Source: Galeopsis tetrahit (lineage: Eukaryota; Streptophyta; Magnoliopsida; Lamiales; Lamiaceae). Taken from it: 64,000 bases of DNA. The notes below the pieces were generated by a model. It did not search any database, was not told where the DNA came from, and was given only the letters and a program-made list of their open reading frames with translations. The DNA is taken from positions 33,191,994-33,255,993 of the forward strand of contig OY776133.1 in NCBI GenBank assembly GCA_963675135.1, written 5' to 3'. Each line of letters opens with the position of its first letter. Within the stretch, counting starts at the first letter, position 1. The translations under genes were made by a program, and so were the position numbers. Below, in pieces: positions 1 through 11,064 of this stretch.

Positions 1-381
1 AGAATGAATTACAAGAACAGTATATTTGAGTAATTATATATTTATTTTAGCCTAAGAGAGTTAATAGTTATTATTATGAGTTTGTTGTATCAATTATTAT
101 TGAGTGCTGTTTGGCTGTTTGACTTAATTGCATTTATATGATTACGGCTGCCCAGATCTTGAAAATCTATTATTTTATTAAATAATTAAAGGAAAGGTTG
201 TTTTTCTAGAAATTTTTATTATGGCAAAAATTTATGAGGAATTTCATTTAATATTTTATAGGACTCGAATGTTATAGGTCAATCATATTTAAAATATTAA
301 GAGGGAGCTAAGTCTCTTTTTATGTATAAAATCTTCTCACACAAATGTTTCATGTTAATGGATAGATATTATGTTATCATA
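1..381. other. AT-rich intergenic sequence
   Basis: No open frame with codon structure, RNA gene or recognisable element end is seen here. The stretch is AT-rich and ends at the MITE that follows. Confidence 0.6.
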
Positions 382-678
382 TACTCCTATTTAATACTTT
401 ATCCGTCTTATAAAGATAGCTACATTTTTTTTGGATATCTCAAATTATAATAACATTTCCTCTTTTACTTAAGTATTAAATATTTTATTGACAATTTAAC
501 CCTTAATTATATTCACCCCATAATTACTTTTAAGTTCCAACAACTTTAGAATGTACACCAAGTTTATGAAATATTAAGGGTAAAATAGACATATTGGTTA
601 AACTTGATCACATTTATTAATTTTTCTTAATTTGTGTGTAAAATCAAATGTAGCTATTTTTTTTGGAATGAGGGAGTA
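382..678. mobile_element. Degenerate Stowaway-like MITE
   Basis: The right end carries the classic GGAATGAGGGAGTA end. The two inner arms match as inverted repeats: ATAGCTACATTTTTTTTGG on the left and AAATGTAGCTATTTTTTTTGG on the right. The left tip TACTCCT is separated from CCGTCTT by a short AT-rich insertion, so this copy is old or rearranged. Stowaway elements are non-autonomous and are moved by mariner-type transposases; no protein is encoded. Confidence 0.75.
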
Positions 679-1465
679 GGACTCAACAAAAATAACTATA
701 CATAAATATTGAAAGCAATTTGGGCCTTTGTAGATGGTGGTCGGTTCACGGTTCCATCTCTCGTGGTCAATCTAGCTTTTAGCACTATAGCAAAATTGAC
801 ATTTAATGATAAAAAATACTTTCTCATATTCAATTTAAATGTCGTTTTGACTTTTTATTCTATTTTCAATTTAAATGTCGTTTTACATTTTTCAATGTCA
901 ATTAAATGTGTTTCTTCTCAATTTACTCTTAAACTCATTAATAATTATTTAGATAATAGTTTTCAAAATTCTGTAAAATATTTTTCTTAATATGTATGCA
1001 TAAACTTAGGATAGGATGACATATATTTTAAATAAGAGTTACAGAGTTATAAGGTTTTTTTTTTAAAATGCATGTATATTATATAATGGTATAATTAGTA
1101 GATACATGTACATGATGTAATGTGTTGAACTTAATTGAACTAATTTACTCACGTAATATGAAAAGACAATACTCAAGAGTCACCCACCATAGATGCATGT
1201 ACTTGCTTTTGATTGCTTTAATTTTTTCATCTATAAATACTATGTATAATACATTTTTTTTTATCAATTACATCAAATCAACATTTTATTCACGCATATA
1301 ATGGCACCAAAAATACATTTTTTTTTATCAAGTATTTTAAATCAACTTAAATCTATTGTAAAATTATACTATATATTATTATGATTTATTCCTAAATGGA
1401 GGTGTATTTCTTTATGTTGGGACTTGAAAAAATATGAATTATGACAATATGGAGTTTATTCCAAA
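679..1465. other. AT-rich intergenic sequence
   Basis: No gene seen. There is a short direct repeat of the phrase CAATTTAAATGTCGTTTT near 830 and 868, and another of ACATTTTTTTTTATCAA near 1252 and 1316. The open stretch at 709-990 has no recognisable protein content and reads as AT-rich non-coding DNA. Confidence 0.5.
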
Positions 1466-1842
1466 TCCCCTATAATACTAATAGGGAGTTTTAAAATGAT
1501 GATGTGTCATCTTGGGAGAGTTTTGGCCTACGTGTCATTTTATCAAAAATCGAGTTACACGTGTAATTTTGTTATTTGTTATGAAACCACGTCTGCTGTA
1601 ATATTTTAAGCATATATACTTTCCTTAATTTATAATTACATGTTAATTCAATATTTTTCATCTATTAATCACTTAATTTCTAAATTACATTAATTATTCA
1701 ATACATTCCATCTATTAATTTTCCAATTACATTATAATCTTTTAAATCTTTATATGAAATTTTATAAGTGTATCTTTAAAATATGATTTATACTATTTTG
1801 AGTATTATCAATGTACCGCGTAATACGCGGGGAGTTATCTAG
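1466..1842 (+). mobile_element. Short non-autonomous Helitron
   Basis: The element begins with TCCCCTATAATACTAATAG and ends in CTAG. About ten bases before the end lies a GC-rich hairpin, CCGCG-TAATA-CGCGG at 1816-1830. The element sits between A (1465) and T (1843), as Helitrons do. It has no coding capacity and is 377 bp long. What is seen: 5' TC, 3' hairpin, CTRR end and the AT target. What is inferred: mobilisation by an autonomous Helitron elsewhere in the genome. Confidence 0.8.
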
Positions 1843-2289
1843 TTATAACTGGTCCCATGTTGGGACCATGAATTTTTATTCCTAAAGAGAGTTTATTCCT
1901 TAATAGAGTATTCTTTTTGAAAGGTTTTACTGTAGTATGTAATTGTAACTCTCTAATTAAAAGTATTTAATAACTAGAAAAAATAGAATTAATAATAAAA
2001 CTTGTTATTAAAAATCATTTTCCTTTCATTAAAGGTTTTTAACTATAAAACTTATAATTATAATAAGAGAGTTTTTTCATCAAAGATGATTTTCTTAGAG
2101 ATTATTAACCCCATGATACAAAATTTGCCCCCTAAGTGTGTGAAGATACACAAGATTTTTTTTAAAAAAATCTTCCATTTGGTAATACAAAATCCCAGGT
2201 AAATTGTCTCTTATACCCCTTATTTTTTTAATAAGTTATTGCTTTTCTTTTTCAACCGCATTTTTCATTTCGCCTGTATTTCTGTCGAG
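1843..2289. other. Intergenic sequence
   Basis: No gene or RNA seen. The part from about 2060 to 2215 shows weak inverted similarity to 4260-4385 (see findings). Confidence 0.4.
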
Positions 2290-2935
2290 TCAAGGTGTCC
2301 CTTCTTGGCCCTTCTTCCCAGCTTTAATTTCTCCCCCATTTCAAATTCAAATATATTATGAATTCTTCTCATATCATTTCACATGTCCGTCGTCTTCGTT
2401 TTAGATTTTATTTTTTGTTTGATCGTGATTCTATTTTCGGAGTAATCGAGGGTTTCAGCATTACAGATGTAATTCTTCATCTCCTCTCAAATTTTCGTCG
2501 TCTCCTTCTCCTCCTCGCCGCCCCGTCGATCCCCCCCTGCCTCGTGCCGCCGCCCCTCCCACACCTCCGATTATCCGCAAGAAGTCGAAGAGCAGTCACG
2601 ATGGAGTCTTGATCTTCGCGGAGTCGAGGTCGATCTGTTCGGCGCCGGAGAGATCGACGAAGACGAGGCTCTCGAGGTCCGGTCACGAACGCAGTAGATC
2701 GTTCGTCGGAGTAGATCCGAGTTATGGAAGAAGAAGCTGTCGACGAAGGCCCGATGAAGCAGATCTGGTCTTTTTACTGGCCGGAATATTGTTGAGGCGA
2801 AGGAGTTCAGGCTCGTTCGCCGGAGTAGATCGTCTTCTCCGATCTACGCAGAGCCTGAATGCCCCGTCAAGGTGCTCATCTTCTCCAATCTACGCCGCTC
2901 GCGTGATGGCGGCGTAGATCTAGGGTTTTCTGAAA
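2290..2935. other. GC-rich island of unknown nature
   Basis: This stretch is clearly richer in GC than its surroundings and is rich in CGTCG, CGGAGTAGATC and similar words. The open frames at 2358-2612 and 2609-2917 (+) and 2477-2686 (-) have arginine/serine-rich, low-complexity translations and no family I recognise. It could be a 5' exon or untranslated leader relic, or gene-derived sequence carried by a transposable element. I assign no function. Confidence 0.4.
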
Positions 2936-4538
2936 ATAAGTTTTCCCTTATTTCTTCCATTATTTCTTTCTACGCGGATCTGTGCTTTCTCGTTTTCGGT
3001 ACAGCATCTACTTCACGTATCTCATTCGACTCTGAGATGTTTTGAATTTTTTTGTGTCTGAAATAATGGATTTGCTTATTTGATTGTAATTCCAACTCTA
3101 TCGATCCGAACTGTAAATTCTGGGTATGATTTTTTGTTTCCGAAGTTTCTTTTTCTCAAGTCCCAGATATATGAGAACAGAGTTTTTTACTCTATTTTCA
3201 AAAAAGCTTTTAATACATTGTTTATTTTTAATTAAAAAAAAGTTTTAAATTCGAGAGAGTCGGGTATGGCAGTTAAATGTTGTTCCAATAGTGTTTAATT
3301 TTTTCTCAATTAGTTGAATGTTCTTTCGTTTTACACAAATGGACATTGTCGAAGAGCTGGAGAATACTTTGTTGGGAAGTTGAATATGTAATAATTAATA
3401 TAGTATTTTTCTGGTTGTTGTGAATCGATAAACATAATCTCGGTGTTCAATAATATATCTGAAATTCAATATATATATATGGATGTTCAATATAATACAC
3501 ATTTTATTTCATTTTTTCTGGGTATATCTAGTCTTGTATGTGAACATTTTAATTAAATGTAATTATATATGTTCAATAATCGTGTCAACGTATTCAATAT
3601 TTAAGTATATTCAATATATATTGATATTCAGTGTCCAATATTCAATATATATATATGTCGATATTCAATATTTAATTATGTAAAAAATATAAATTAAAAT
3701 ATTTGATATAATTTGACATAGTGATTATGTATGAGTTATTCATATTATTTTCTAAATCAAATAAATATTTTTATATAAAAAATTTGAATAAAGAAAATTG
3801 AACTAAATATTTTTTACTTAAAATTTTGAAAAAAAAAATCAATAAAAATCAGAATTAAAAATAATTTGAATAAAAATTTTAAGTAAAAACTGAATAAAAT
3901 ATAAATAAAAAATTGAATAAAAATAATTCGTTTAGTGAGGGAGAAACAAAATTTAAAACCAATTTTGAATAAATTTTTTTAATAAAATATAAATTAAAAG
4001 CTAAATTAAAAATATAAATTAAAAGCTAAAAAAATCATATGTCTGTCTTCTTTCGCGAATCGCCGACTGGGAAAACTTGGAAGAGTGATGAACTTGTTAA
4101 GGGAGTTAAAGGTTAAAAGTCTGAAAATGGGAAATGAACCGAGGGTTGAAAGGTTGGAGTGAGATGGGTGTCATGCAGGTTGATTGGACATGGGGGCTTT
4201 ACTTCTCAAAAATTGTTTTGATCATTCCAAGACAAATTATGCAGAAAGGAAATTTAAGGGCATAATGGTCTTCCCCCTTAAGATTTGTATCTCCTCCCAC
4301 TTTATTAACCACATGTACCATTACACACTTAAAGGCTTCCAATTGTACTAAGAAAACTCCTCCCATTTTCTTATATAGTGTAGAGCCTACAGAACGAATC
4401 CTTGATGATTAAGAAGCTCGCCCATCATGTGAGAGTTCACCCACCATATGAGAGCTCGACAACTAGTTGGGTGCATGTGGGAGCTCACCACAGACGTCGT
4501 CCCAAGATGAATAATTAACTACTCCAAACTCAGCCAAC
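2936..4538. other. AT-rich sequence without a gene
   Basis: Apart from the TTCAATAT-rich tract, I see no coding or RNA feature. The region 3780-4030 is a nearly pure A/T stretch with many AATTGAATAAAAA-like words. From 4040 to 4200 composition is more even, but no frame is recognisable. Confidence 0.5.
3455..3680. repeat. TTCAATAT-rich simple repeat tract
   Basis: The words ATTCAATAT and GTTCAATA recur about ten times, mixed with (AT)n runs. The spacing is irregular, so this is a degenerate microsatellite rather than an ordered array. Confidence 0.7.
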
Positions 4539-4578
4539 ATGCTCAATGGTCCGTCAAACTTGACGGACCATTGAGCAT
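4539..4578. repeat. Perfect 18-bp hairpin
   Basis: ATGCTCAATGGTCCGTCA at 4539-4556 is followed by the loop AACT and the exact reverse complement at 4561-4578. It lies 55 bp upstream of the Copia insertion. It does not have a U-tract and is not a bacterial-type terminator; its role is unknown. Confidence 0.85.
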
Positions 4579-4633
4579 ATCGAATTTGAAGGTCACGATT
4601 AAGAGGTCATTAAAGTACTTTAGTGTTATTGCA

Positions 4634-5434
4634 TGTTGGAATTAATGAGAATTAATTGGGTTTTGACACCCTTATCCAATTTAATTAATTAGACGGACTA
4701 AACGTTAATTAAGAAATAATTGAACGTGACATAGTCGATCTACTCGCGGAGTAGATGAACGTGGTATATTTAATATCTCAAAACCGAGTTAAGGTGAGTG
4801 AGAAATTAATTGTTGAAGTTGAAGAGTTTCAACTTGGAAGTTTGAGAATGTGGGGAATGGGCTTGGCCCATTCGAACTACTTCGAGAATGTTCCAGAATA
4901 ATCTGGAAGTCTCAAACTTGGTCTTCAAGATTCAGTCTTCAAGACTTATCCACGTACGAGATATTATCTCAACCGCTTTGATATTTTCGCGATATATTCC
5001 CATAAATCGGACCTGGGCCCACGTGTGTTTCCCTCTCCCTCCAAGGGTTTCTTCTACCTATAAATATCAGACTCTTCCCTCATACATCCTTACGCTGAAA
5101 TTCGCCCCTCAACCTTTTATTCTCCTCTCGTCCCTACACAGTGTACTGAGCTACCGAAAGCCTTACACTGTTCTTTCTTGTGACGGATTAATATCCGAAG
5201 AGTGTTCAGTTCGTAACTAAGTACGTTCGCCGATACTTCTTACACAGTGGTGCTACTGTGTATTAAGTGAAAGTCGTTTTACCTTTGGGAACGGAACGCC
5301 GTAACAGTCGAGCACTATCCTGGGCGTATTCTGTTCTGCGGGAAAAGGGATTCCCTTGACTCGACTTATTTGAGGTATTCTGTGTTTTTCTATTTTTGAT
5401 ATTGCAGTTTACACGGCGTAAACCGGATCTAACA
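4634..5434 (+). repeat. 5' LTR of the Copia element
   Basis: The 801-bp LTR starts with TGTTGGAATTAATG and ends with CCGGATCTAACA. A TATA box (TATAAATAT) lies near 5059, so transcription should start about 30 bp further on. The internal open stretch at 4888-5220 is not a gene. By eye it differs from the 3' copy at about ten sites plus one CA indel near 5022. Confidence 0.95.
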
Positions 5435-5640
5435 ATCGCAGAACATAATATTTAATTAATATTTTTGAATTTAATTAATTTTTCGGAACTAATTAATTTA
5501 ATTAATTTACTGCAATATCAAAGATGAATGATAACATTGATGTTGATCCCGTTGATACGGAAGCAGTACATGGTACTGAAAATATTGGCAACGATGCTAA
5601 TAAGGAAGCGTCTCCCTTTTGATATTGAGACTTCCTGTCT
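5435..5640 (+). pseudogene. Copia leader and gag N-terminal remnant
   Basis: After the LTR comes a short AT-rich leader and then an ATG at 5524 opening a frame of 32 codons that ends at a stop near 5620. The position fits the start of gag, but no gag domain (nucleocapsid CCHC knuckle, capsid fold) can be seen, so this is at best the first part of a truncated gag. Confidence 0.4.
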
Positions 5641-6660
5641 ATTCATTGAGCTGCAGGCGCCTTCTCGCGGGATGAGCGCTTTCTCGCGGGATGAGATTTG
5701 GTGATTCTGAGAACAGAATTGATTTTTGATATTAATTTATTTATCTTCGGATAATTAATTAATTAAGTTTTGGATAATTACTGCAGGTATTTACTCCTTA
5801 ATAAAAGGGAAAAACCGCCTTCTCCAATTCTTACTCCAGATTAAATTCTGGGAGATGGTCTAAAGCTCCAGATTAAATTCTGGGAGTTGGTATAAAGCTC
5901 TAGATTAAATTCTGAGAGTTGGTCTAAACCTCCCTATATTATGGGAGGTGGTCTCCATCCATTGAGCGGCGCTTACTCATGGATTTGAGATTTGAGAGAT
6001 CTGGTGACTCTGAGATTCAATTGGATAATCTGGAAATTCAATTAAATTGGAATTATCCATTGAGCTGATCCAGAGCTGCAGGCGCTTACCCATGGATTTG
6101 ACTCTGAGAAGAGTTTCTGCACAATGCAGAATTCTGAGATTCAATTGGATAATCTGGAAATTCAATTAAATTGGAATTATCCATTGAGCTGATCCAGCAG
6201 AATTCTGAGATTCAATTGGATAATCTGGAAATTCAATTAAATTGGAATTATCCATTGAGCTGATCCAGAGCTGCAGGCGCTTACCCATGGATTTGACTCT
6301 GAGAAGAGTTTCTGCACAATGCAGAATTCTGAGAGGACGCCTGGAAATTCAATTAAATTGGAATTATCCATTGAGCTGCAAGCGCTTACTCGCGGGGCGT
6401 GCCTGTAAATCCAATTAAATTAAATTGGAATTACACATCAATTAATCTATAAGATTAAATTAGAGGATGTGCTGATGAATTGATTAATTAACTTAATTAA
6501 TCAAAGATGATTAAATTGGATTTAATTAAATCAATTAATCGAAGAGGATTAAATTGGATTTAATTAAATCAATTAATCGAGAGGATTAGATTGATTAATT
6601 ACATCAATTAATCAGGAGTATCAAAGTATATGTGTATATTTGATATGGAGCATGGCTTCG
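5640..6660. repeat. Short tandem and dispersed repeats inside the Copia element
   Basis: Three repeat types follow each other. CCAGATTAAATTCTGGGAG recurs three times at about 5835-5915, roughly 40 bp apart. A longer unit containing GATTCAATTGGATAATCTGG and TGGAATTATCCATTGAGCTG occurs in three copies starting near 6013, 6138 and 6207. AAATCAATTAATCGA recurs at 6520-6600. The module GAGCTGCAGGCGC is scattered through all of them. This block sits where gag and protease should be. Confidence 0.8.
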
Positions 6661-7371
6661 TTGGAGCATGGCTTCCTTGATATGGAGCAGGGCTTCTTGG
6701 AACAGAGCATGGCCTGGCCTCGTGGGGAGCATCTCCGGCTTGGGCAGAATTGATGTATTCTGAGAATAGAATTGACTTTGTCAATTAATTATAGAATAAA
6801 ATAAATTAATAATTAATTAAATTTTGGATAATTACTGAGGAATATCCAAATTTAATTATTAATTATCTCTGGGAATTAAATATTTGTGTTCAAGAGCATA
6901 AATTTGTTTTGAATTTAGTTCAAAAAAGATTTTGACTAGTATAATTTGATCGAAAATTATGCTCGAGTCACGAGTGACAATAAAAGTCACATTTGAAATT
7001 GAATTTAATTTTGGTATGTTGACCAAAGATTAAATTAATTTTGAAGTTGAAAATAATTCCAATAAAAGAAAAATCAAAGATCGATTTTTTAATGTATCGA
7101 GGCTGTGTCCAAATTTGGTGAATAAGAGAAATTCACAAATAAAGTGGCAAGCAGCTCGAATGTGGGGATATGCATCTCTTCACATGGAAACATTCAAATG
7201 TGAGGGAGAGAGGTCTCCGTCGACATGTTTGAATGAAAAGGGTAGCTAAGGTGTGACCTTAAAGCTAAATATGGAAAAACCTAAAATGGTTGAATTCAGT
7301 GGAATGTTTTCCACAAGTAATGTGGATTTGTTCATCTTGAAAAATCACATTCGAGTAAAAACTCCACACGA
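6661..7371. other. Eroded internal Copia sequence
   Basis: No intact frame. The part from about 7080 to 7370 has the position of the gag-pre-integrase and integrase zinc region, and some Copia-like words are readable in changing frames. The 61-codon open stretch at 7253-7438 is a wrong-frame reading of the integrase core start. Confidence 0.45.
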
Positions 7372-7677
7372 GGAGGGAAAAAGTACTTTATTAATTTCAT
7401 TGATGATTGTACACGATTCTGCTACGTTTATCCTTTAAGAAGTAAAGACGAAGCTATAGAAGCTTTTAAACGTTATAAAAATGAAGTAGAGAATCGATTG
7501 GACACTCGAATTAAATCAATTCGTAGTGATAGAGGTGGAGAGTACGTAGCTCCGTTTGAACAATTATGTATTGAATCAGGGATTATACATCAAACGACAG
7601 CCCCTTACTCACCTCAGTCTAATGGTGTTGCGGAAAGAAAAAACCGAACACTAAAGGAGATGATGAACGCAAGTTAA
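7372..7677 (+). pseudogene. Copia integrase core fragment
   Basis: In the frame starting at 7372 the DDE integrase core is readable: an FIDD block with the first aspartate near 7402, then SDRGGEY with the second aspartate near 7530, then SNGVAERKN with the glutamate. The frame ends at a TAA at 7675-7677, and a further one-base shift lies near 7705 just before the next open frame. The N-terminal zinc-binding half cannot be read. All three catalytic acidic residues are present, but the protein is broken and should be inactive. Confidence 0.85.
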
Positions 7678-7702
7678 TCAGCTCTGGTCTACCTCAAAAC
7701 TT

Positions 7703-9745
7703 GTGGGGGAAGCCATTATGTCGGCTAACCACATTCTGAATAAGATTCCTCACAAAACTAAGGATCAAACTCCTTATGGAATATGGAGGAAACGAAAACC
7801 TTCATACCAATACCTCAAAGTGTGGGGGTGTTTGGCTAAGGTTAAAGTACCACTTCCTAAACAAGTTAAGATCGGCCCTAAAACAGTCGATTGTATCTTT
7901 ATAGGATATGCTTCAAACAGTAGTGCCTATCGATTTCTGATCCACAAATCCGAAGTACCGGATATGACAGAATGCACTACAATAGAGTCAAGGAACGCAG
8001 TGTTCTTTGAAAGTATCTTTCCTCTTAAGGAGAAAGAGGAAGTGAGTTCGAGTAAGAGAACTCTCGAAGCAACAGACGACACTGTTAGTCCTTCCACTCA
8101 AGAGAGTGAAGAACCGAGACGCAGTAAGAGAGCTAGAATTGATAAAGATTTTGGTTCAGACTTCATTACTTATGTTTTGGAGGAAGATGAACCTAAAACT
8201 ATCAAAGAAGCTATGGCAAGACCAGATGCACACCTCTGGAAGGAAGCCATAAAAAGTGAATACGAGTCTATTCTCTTAAACCACACATGGGAGTTGGTTG
8301 ACCTCCCCAAAGGTTGTAAGCCCTTAGGATGCAAGTGGATCCTTAGAAGAAAGTACAAAGCAGATGGACCTGTTGATAAGTACAAAGCTCGTCTTGTTGC
8401 AAAGGGGTTTAAACAAAAGGAAGGGTATGATTTCTTCGATACATACTCACCAGTGACAAGGATCACCTCCATTCGGGTGTTAGTCGCCATTGCTGCGTTG
8501 CACAATCTCGAAATACACCAAATGGACGTTAAGACGGCGTTTCTTAATGGTGAGATGGATGCAGGAATATACATGGAGCAACCTGAAGGATATGTTGCTC
8601 CTGGAAACGAGAAAAAGGTGTGTAAACTCGTTAGATCACTGTATGGACTTAAGCAAGCTCCAAAACAGTGGCACTTGAAATTTGACAGTACGATGCTGTC
8701 AAATGGGTTTCGAATTAACGAATGCGATAAGTGTGTGTATGTGAAGGATACACCTACTGGATATGTTATTGTGTGCTTATATGTCGATGACATGTTAATC
8801 ATGAGTAACAATCACGATATCATAGTTAATACGAAGAACATGTTAAGTAGAAACTTTGACATGAAAGACATGGGACTAGCAGATGTGATTCTTGGAATCA
8901 AGATAGAGAGAACATCCAATGGAATTTCCTTGACACAATCTCACTATATGGAGAAGGTACTAAAGCAATTTAAGACCTTTGACGATCCACCTGCTAAGAC
9001 ACCTTTGGAACTCAATGTTCACTTGAAAAAGAATAGAGGAGAACCAGTGGCCCAACTGGAATACGCAAGGATCATTGGAAGTGTGATGTACATAACGAAC
9101 TGTACACGCCCTGATCTTGCATGTTCGGTAAACAAGTTGAGTCAATACACGAACAATCCAAGTCATGAGCACAAGAAAGCGTTGAAAAGGGTATTAAGAT
9201 ACTTGAAGTACACCCTTGATTATGGGCTTCACTATACAAGACATCCAGCTGTAGTCGAAGGATACAGTGATGCAAATTGGATATCAGACACGAAAGACTC
9301 GCTATCCACCAGTGGATATGTATTCACTATTGGAGGAGGAGCAGTGTCGTGGAGGTCCAAGAAACAAACTTGTATTGCTCGTTCCACAATGGAATCAGAA
9401 TTTATAGCGTTAGACCTAGCCGCTGCAGAGGCTGAATGGTTGCGTAATTTTCTGGAAGACATTCCTTGTTGGAAGAAGCCGGTACCTGCGGTGACGGTAC
9501 ACTGTGACAGTCAAGCTGCCATTGGGAGAGCTTCGAATGTCATGTACAACGGAAAGTCGAGACACATACGTCGTCGACACAACTCCGTTAGAGAATTGAT
9601 CTCAACTGGAGTAATGTCCATTGACTATGTCAATACGAAGGACAATATAGCGGATCCGCTCACGAAGAGCATAAATCGAGATCAATTGGACAAGCTGGTA
9701 GAAGGAATGGGTCTAAAACCCACAATAAAACCAAAGCAGTGGTAA
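7703..9745 (+). CDS. Copia polyprotein C-terminal part: integrase tail, reverse transcriptase, RNase H
   Basis: The 680-codon frame opens without an ATG, because the true frame enters from the broken integrase upstream; the first ATG (7718) is only six codons in. Residues about 1-90 are the integrase C-terminal region (GYASNSSAYRFL block). Reverse transcriptase spans about 175-440, with KARLVAKGFKQ, MDVKTAFLNGE, SLYGLKQAPKQW and the catalytic YVDD at 360-363. RNase H follows, with GYSDANW, STSGYVF, STMESEF and the late block CDSQAAIGRAS. The end DNIADPLTK is the usual Copia end. Cellular role in an intact element: cDNA synthesis from genomic RNA. Here it is an orphan part of a broken polyprotein. 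Confidence 0.92.
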   Translation: MGEAIMSANHILNKIPHKTKDQTPYGIWRKRKPSYQYLKVWGCLAKVKVPLPKQVKIGPKTVDCIFIGYASNSSAYRFLIHKSEVPDMTECTTIESRNAVFFESIFPLKEKEEVSSSKRTLEATDDTVSPSTQESEEPRRSKRARIDKDFGSDFITYVLEEDEPKTIKEAMARPDAHLWKEAIKSEYESILLNHTWELVDLPKGCKPLGCKWILRRKYKADGPVDKYKARLVAKGFKQKEGYDFFDTYSPVTRITSIRVLVAIAALHNLEIHQMDVKTAFLNGEMDAGIYMEQPEGYVAPGNEKKVCKLVRSLYGLKQAPKQWHLKFDSTMLSNGFRINECDKCVYVKDTPTGYVIVCLYVDDMLIMSNNHDIIVNTKNMLSRNFDMKDMGLADVILGIKIERTSNGISLTQSHYMEKVLKQFKTFDDPPAKTPLELNVHLKKNRGEPVAQLEYARIIGSVMYITNCTRPDLACSVNKLSQYTNNPSHEHKKALKRVLRYLKYTLDYGLHYTRHPAVVEGYSDANWISDTKDSLSTSGYVFTIGGGAVSWRSKKQTCIARSTMESEFIALDLAAAEAEWLRNFLEDIPCWKKPVPAVTVHCDSQAAIGRASNVMYNGKSRHIRRRHNSVRELISTGVMSIDYVNTKDNIADPLTKSINRDQLDKLVEGMGLKPTIKPKQW

Positions 9746-10261
9746 CCCAACCATGATGACTGGAGATCCCAAGAACTTGGTTCAATGGGAAAACGAAGCT
9801 GTGGAGGTTAGTGAGAAAACACTTGAAAAATATGACTATTCCGGACAGCACTATCTCAAGTGTTAACGACCCGTAAGATGTGGTAAAGGCTGAGTCTTGG
9901 ACTCTTAATAATTCCTAGAGTATAACGGGATACTTGAAAGGAAGTTACCTATATAAATGAGAAGTGAGGGCCGCTTCGACCAAACATTTATGAAGTACAA
10001 AGGACGTCCATGGCCAAAACGGACAAAAACGTGAGAACGATACGAAGACGAGATCAAAGTGTGCTGACACTGTTGTCTAGGTATACACTATGGAGGAATA
10101 GTTCAAGGCATCGCGTCCACTAAGCCGCCGATATATCCGATAGTGTTTGGCTACGGAAAGTTCAAGGCCAAAAACCACTTATCCGGACGCACGGAGATCT
10201 CACTCGAACTGAACACTGAGTCTGATGTTGTATAGATACGATTTTCACTCATGTGGGGGAT
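9746..10261 (+). other. 3' untranslated part of the Copia element with polypurine tract
   Basis: No frame is seen after the pol stop. The stretch ends in the purine-rich ATGTGGGGGAT at 10251-10261, directly before the 3' LTR. This is the expected site for plus-strand priming. Confidence 0.8.
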
Positions 10262-11064
10262 TGTTGGAATTAATGGGAATTAATTGGGTTTTGACACCCT
10301 TATCTAATTTAATTAATTAGACGGACTAAACGTTAATTAAGAAATAATTGAACGTGACATAGTCGATCTACTCGCGGAGTAGATGAACGTGGTATATTTA
10401 ATATCTCAAAACCGAGTTAAGGTGAGTGAGAAATTAATTGTTGAAGTTGAAGAGTTTCAACTTGGAAGTTTGAGAATGTGGGGAATGGGCTCGGCCCATT
10501 CGAACTACTTCAAGAATGTTCCAGAATAATCTGGAAGTCTCAAACTTGGTCTTCAAGATTCAGTCTTCAACACTTATCCACGTACGAGATATTATCTCAA
10601 CCGCTTTGATATTTTCGCGATATATTCCCATAAATCGGGCCTGGGCCCACACGTGTGTTTCCCTCTCCCTCCAAGGGTTTCTTCTGCCTATAAATATCAG
10701 ACTCTTCCCTCATACATCCTTACGCTGAAATTCGCCCCTCAACCTTTTATTCTCCTCTCGTCCCTACACAGTGTACTGAGCTACCGAAAGCCTTACACTG
10801 TTCTTTCTTGTGACGGATTAATATCCGAAGAGTGTTCAGTTCGTAACTAAGTACGTTCGCCGATACTTCTTACACAATGGTGCTACTGTGTATTAAGTGA
10901 AAGTCGTTTTACCTTTGGGAACGGAACGCCGTAACAGTCGAGCACTATCCTGAGCGTATTCTGTTCTGCGGGAAAAGGGATTCCCTTGACTCGACTTATT
11001 TGAGGTATTCTGTGTTTTTCTATTTTTGATATTGCAGTTTACACTGCGTAAACCGGATCTAACA
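10262..11064 (+). repeat. 3' LTR of the Copia element
   Basis: The 803-bp copy of the 5' LTR has the same TG and CA ends and the same TATA box near 10689. It is followed by TTGCA, the target duplication. Confidence 0.95.

Larger units (their letters stand above)
4634..11064 (+). mobile_element. Ty1/Copia LTR retrotransposon, degraded
   Basis: The element is 6.4 kb with two near-identical LTRs that start TGTTGG and end TAACA. It is flanked by a perfect 5-bp target duplication, TTGCA at 4629-4633 and 11065-11069. The domain order integrase, then reverse transcriptase, then RNase H is that of Copia. Gag is reduced to a short remnant followed by repeats, integrase has frame breaks, and only the RT/RNase H part is open. 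The sequence after the 5' LTR (ATCGCAGAACATAAT) is not the usual TGGTATCAGAGC primer site. The copy is therefore non-autonomous. The LTRs differ by about ten substitutions and one 2-bp indel by eye. Confidence 0.95.

Noticed and set aside
709..990. 93-codon frame
   Set aside because: AT-rich intergenic DNA with internal direct repeats and no protein signature.
2477..2917. Arg-rich frames as a protein-coding gene
   Set aside because: Frames on both strands overlap, and no splice pattern or domain supports one.
8170..8811. 213-codon minus-strand frame
   Set aside because: It lies wholly opposite the conserved Copia reverse transcriptase and has no recognised content.
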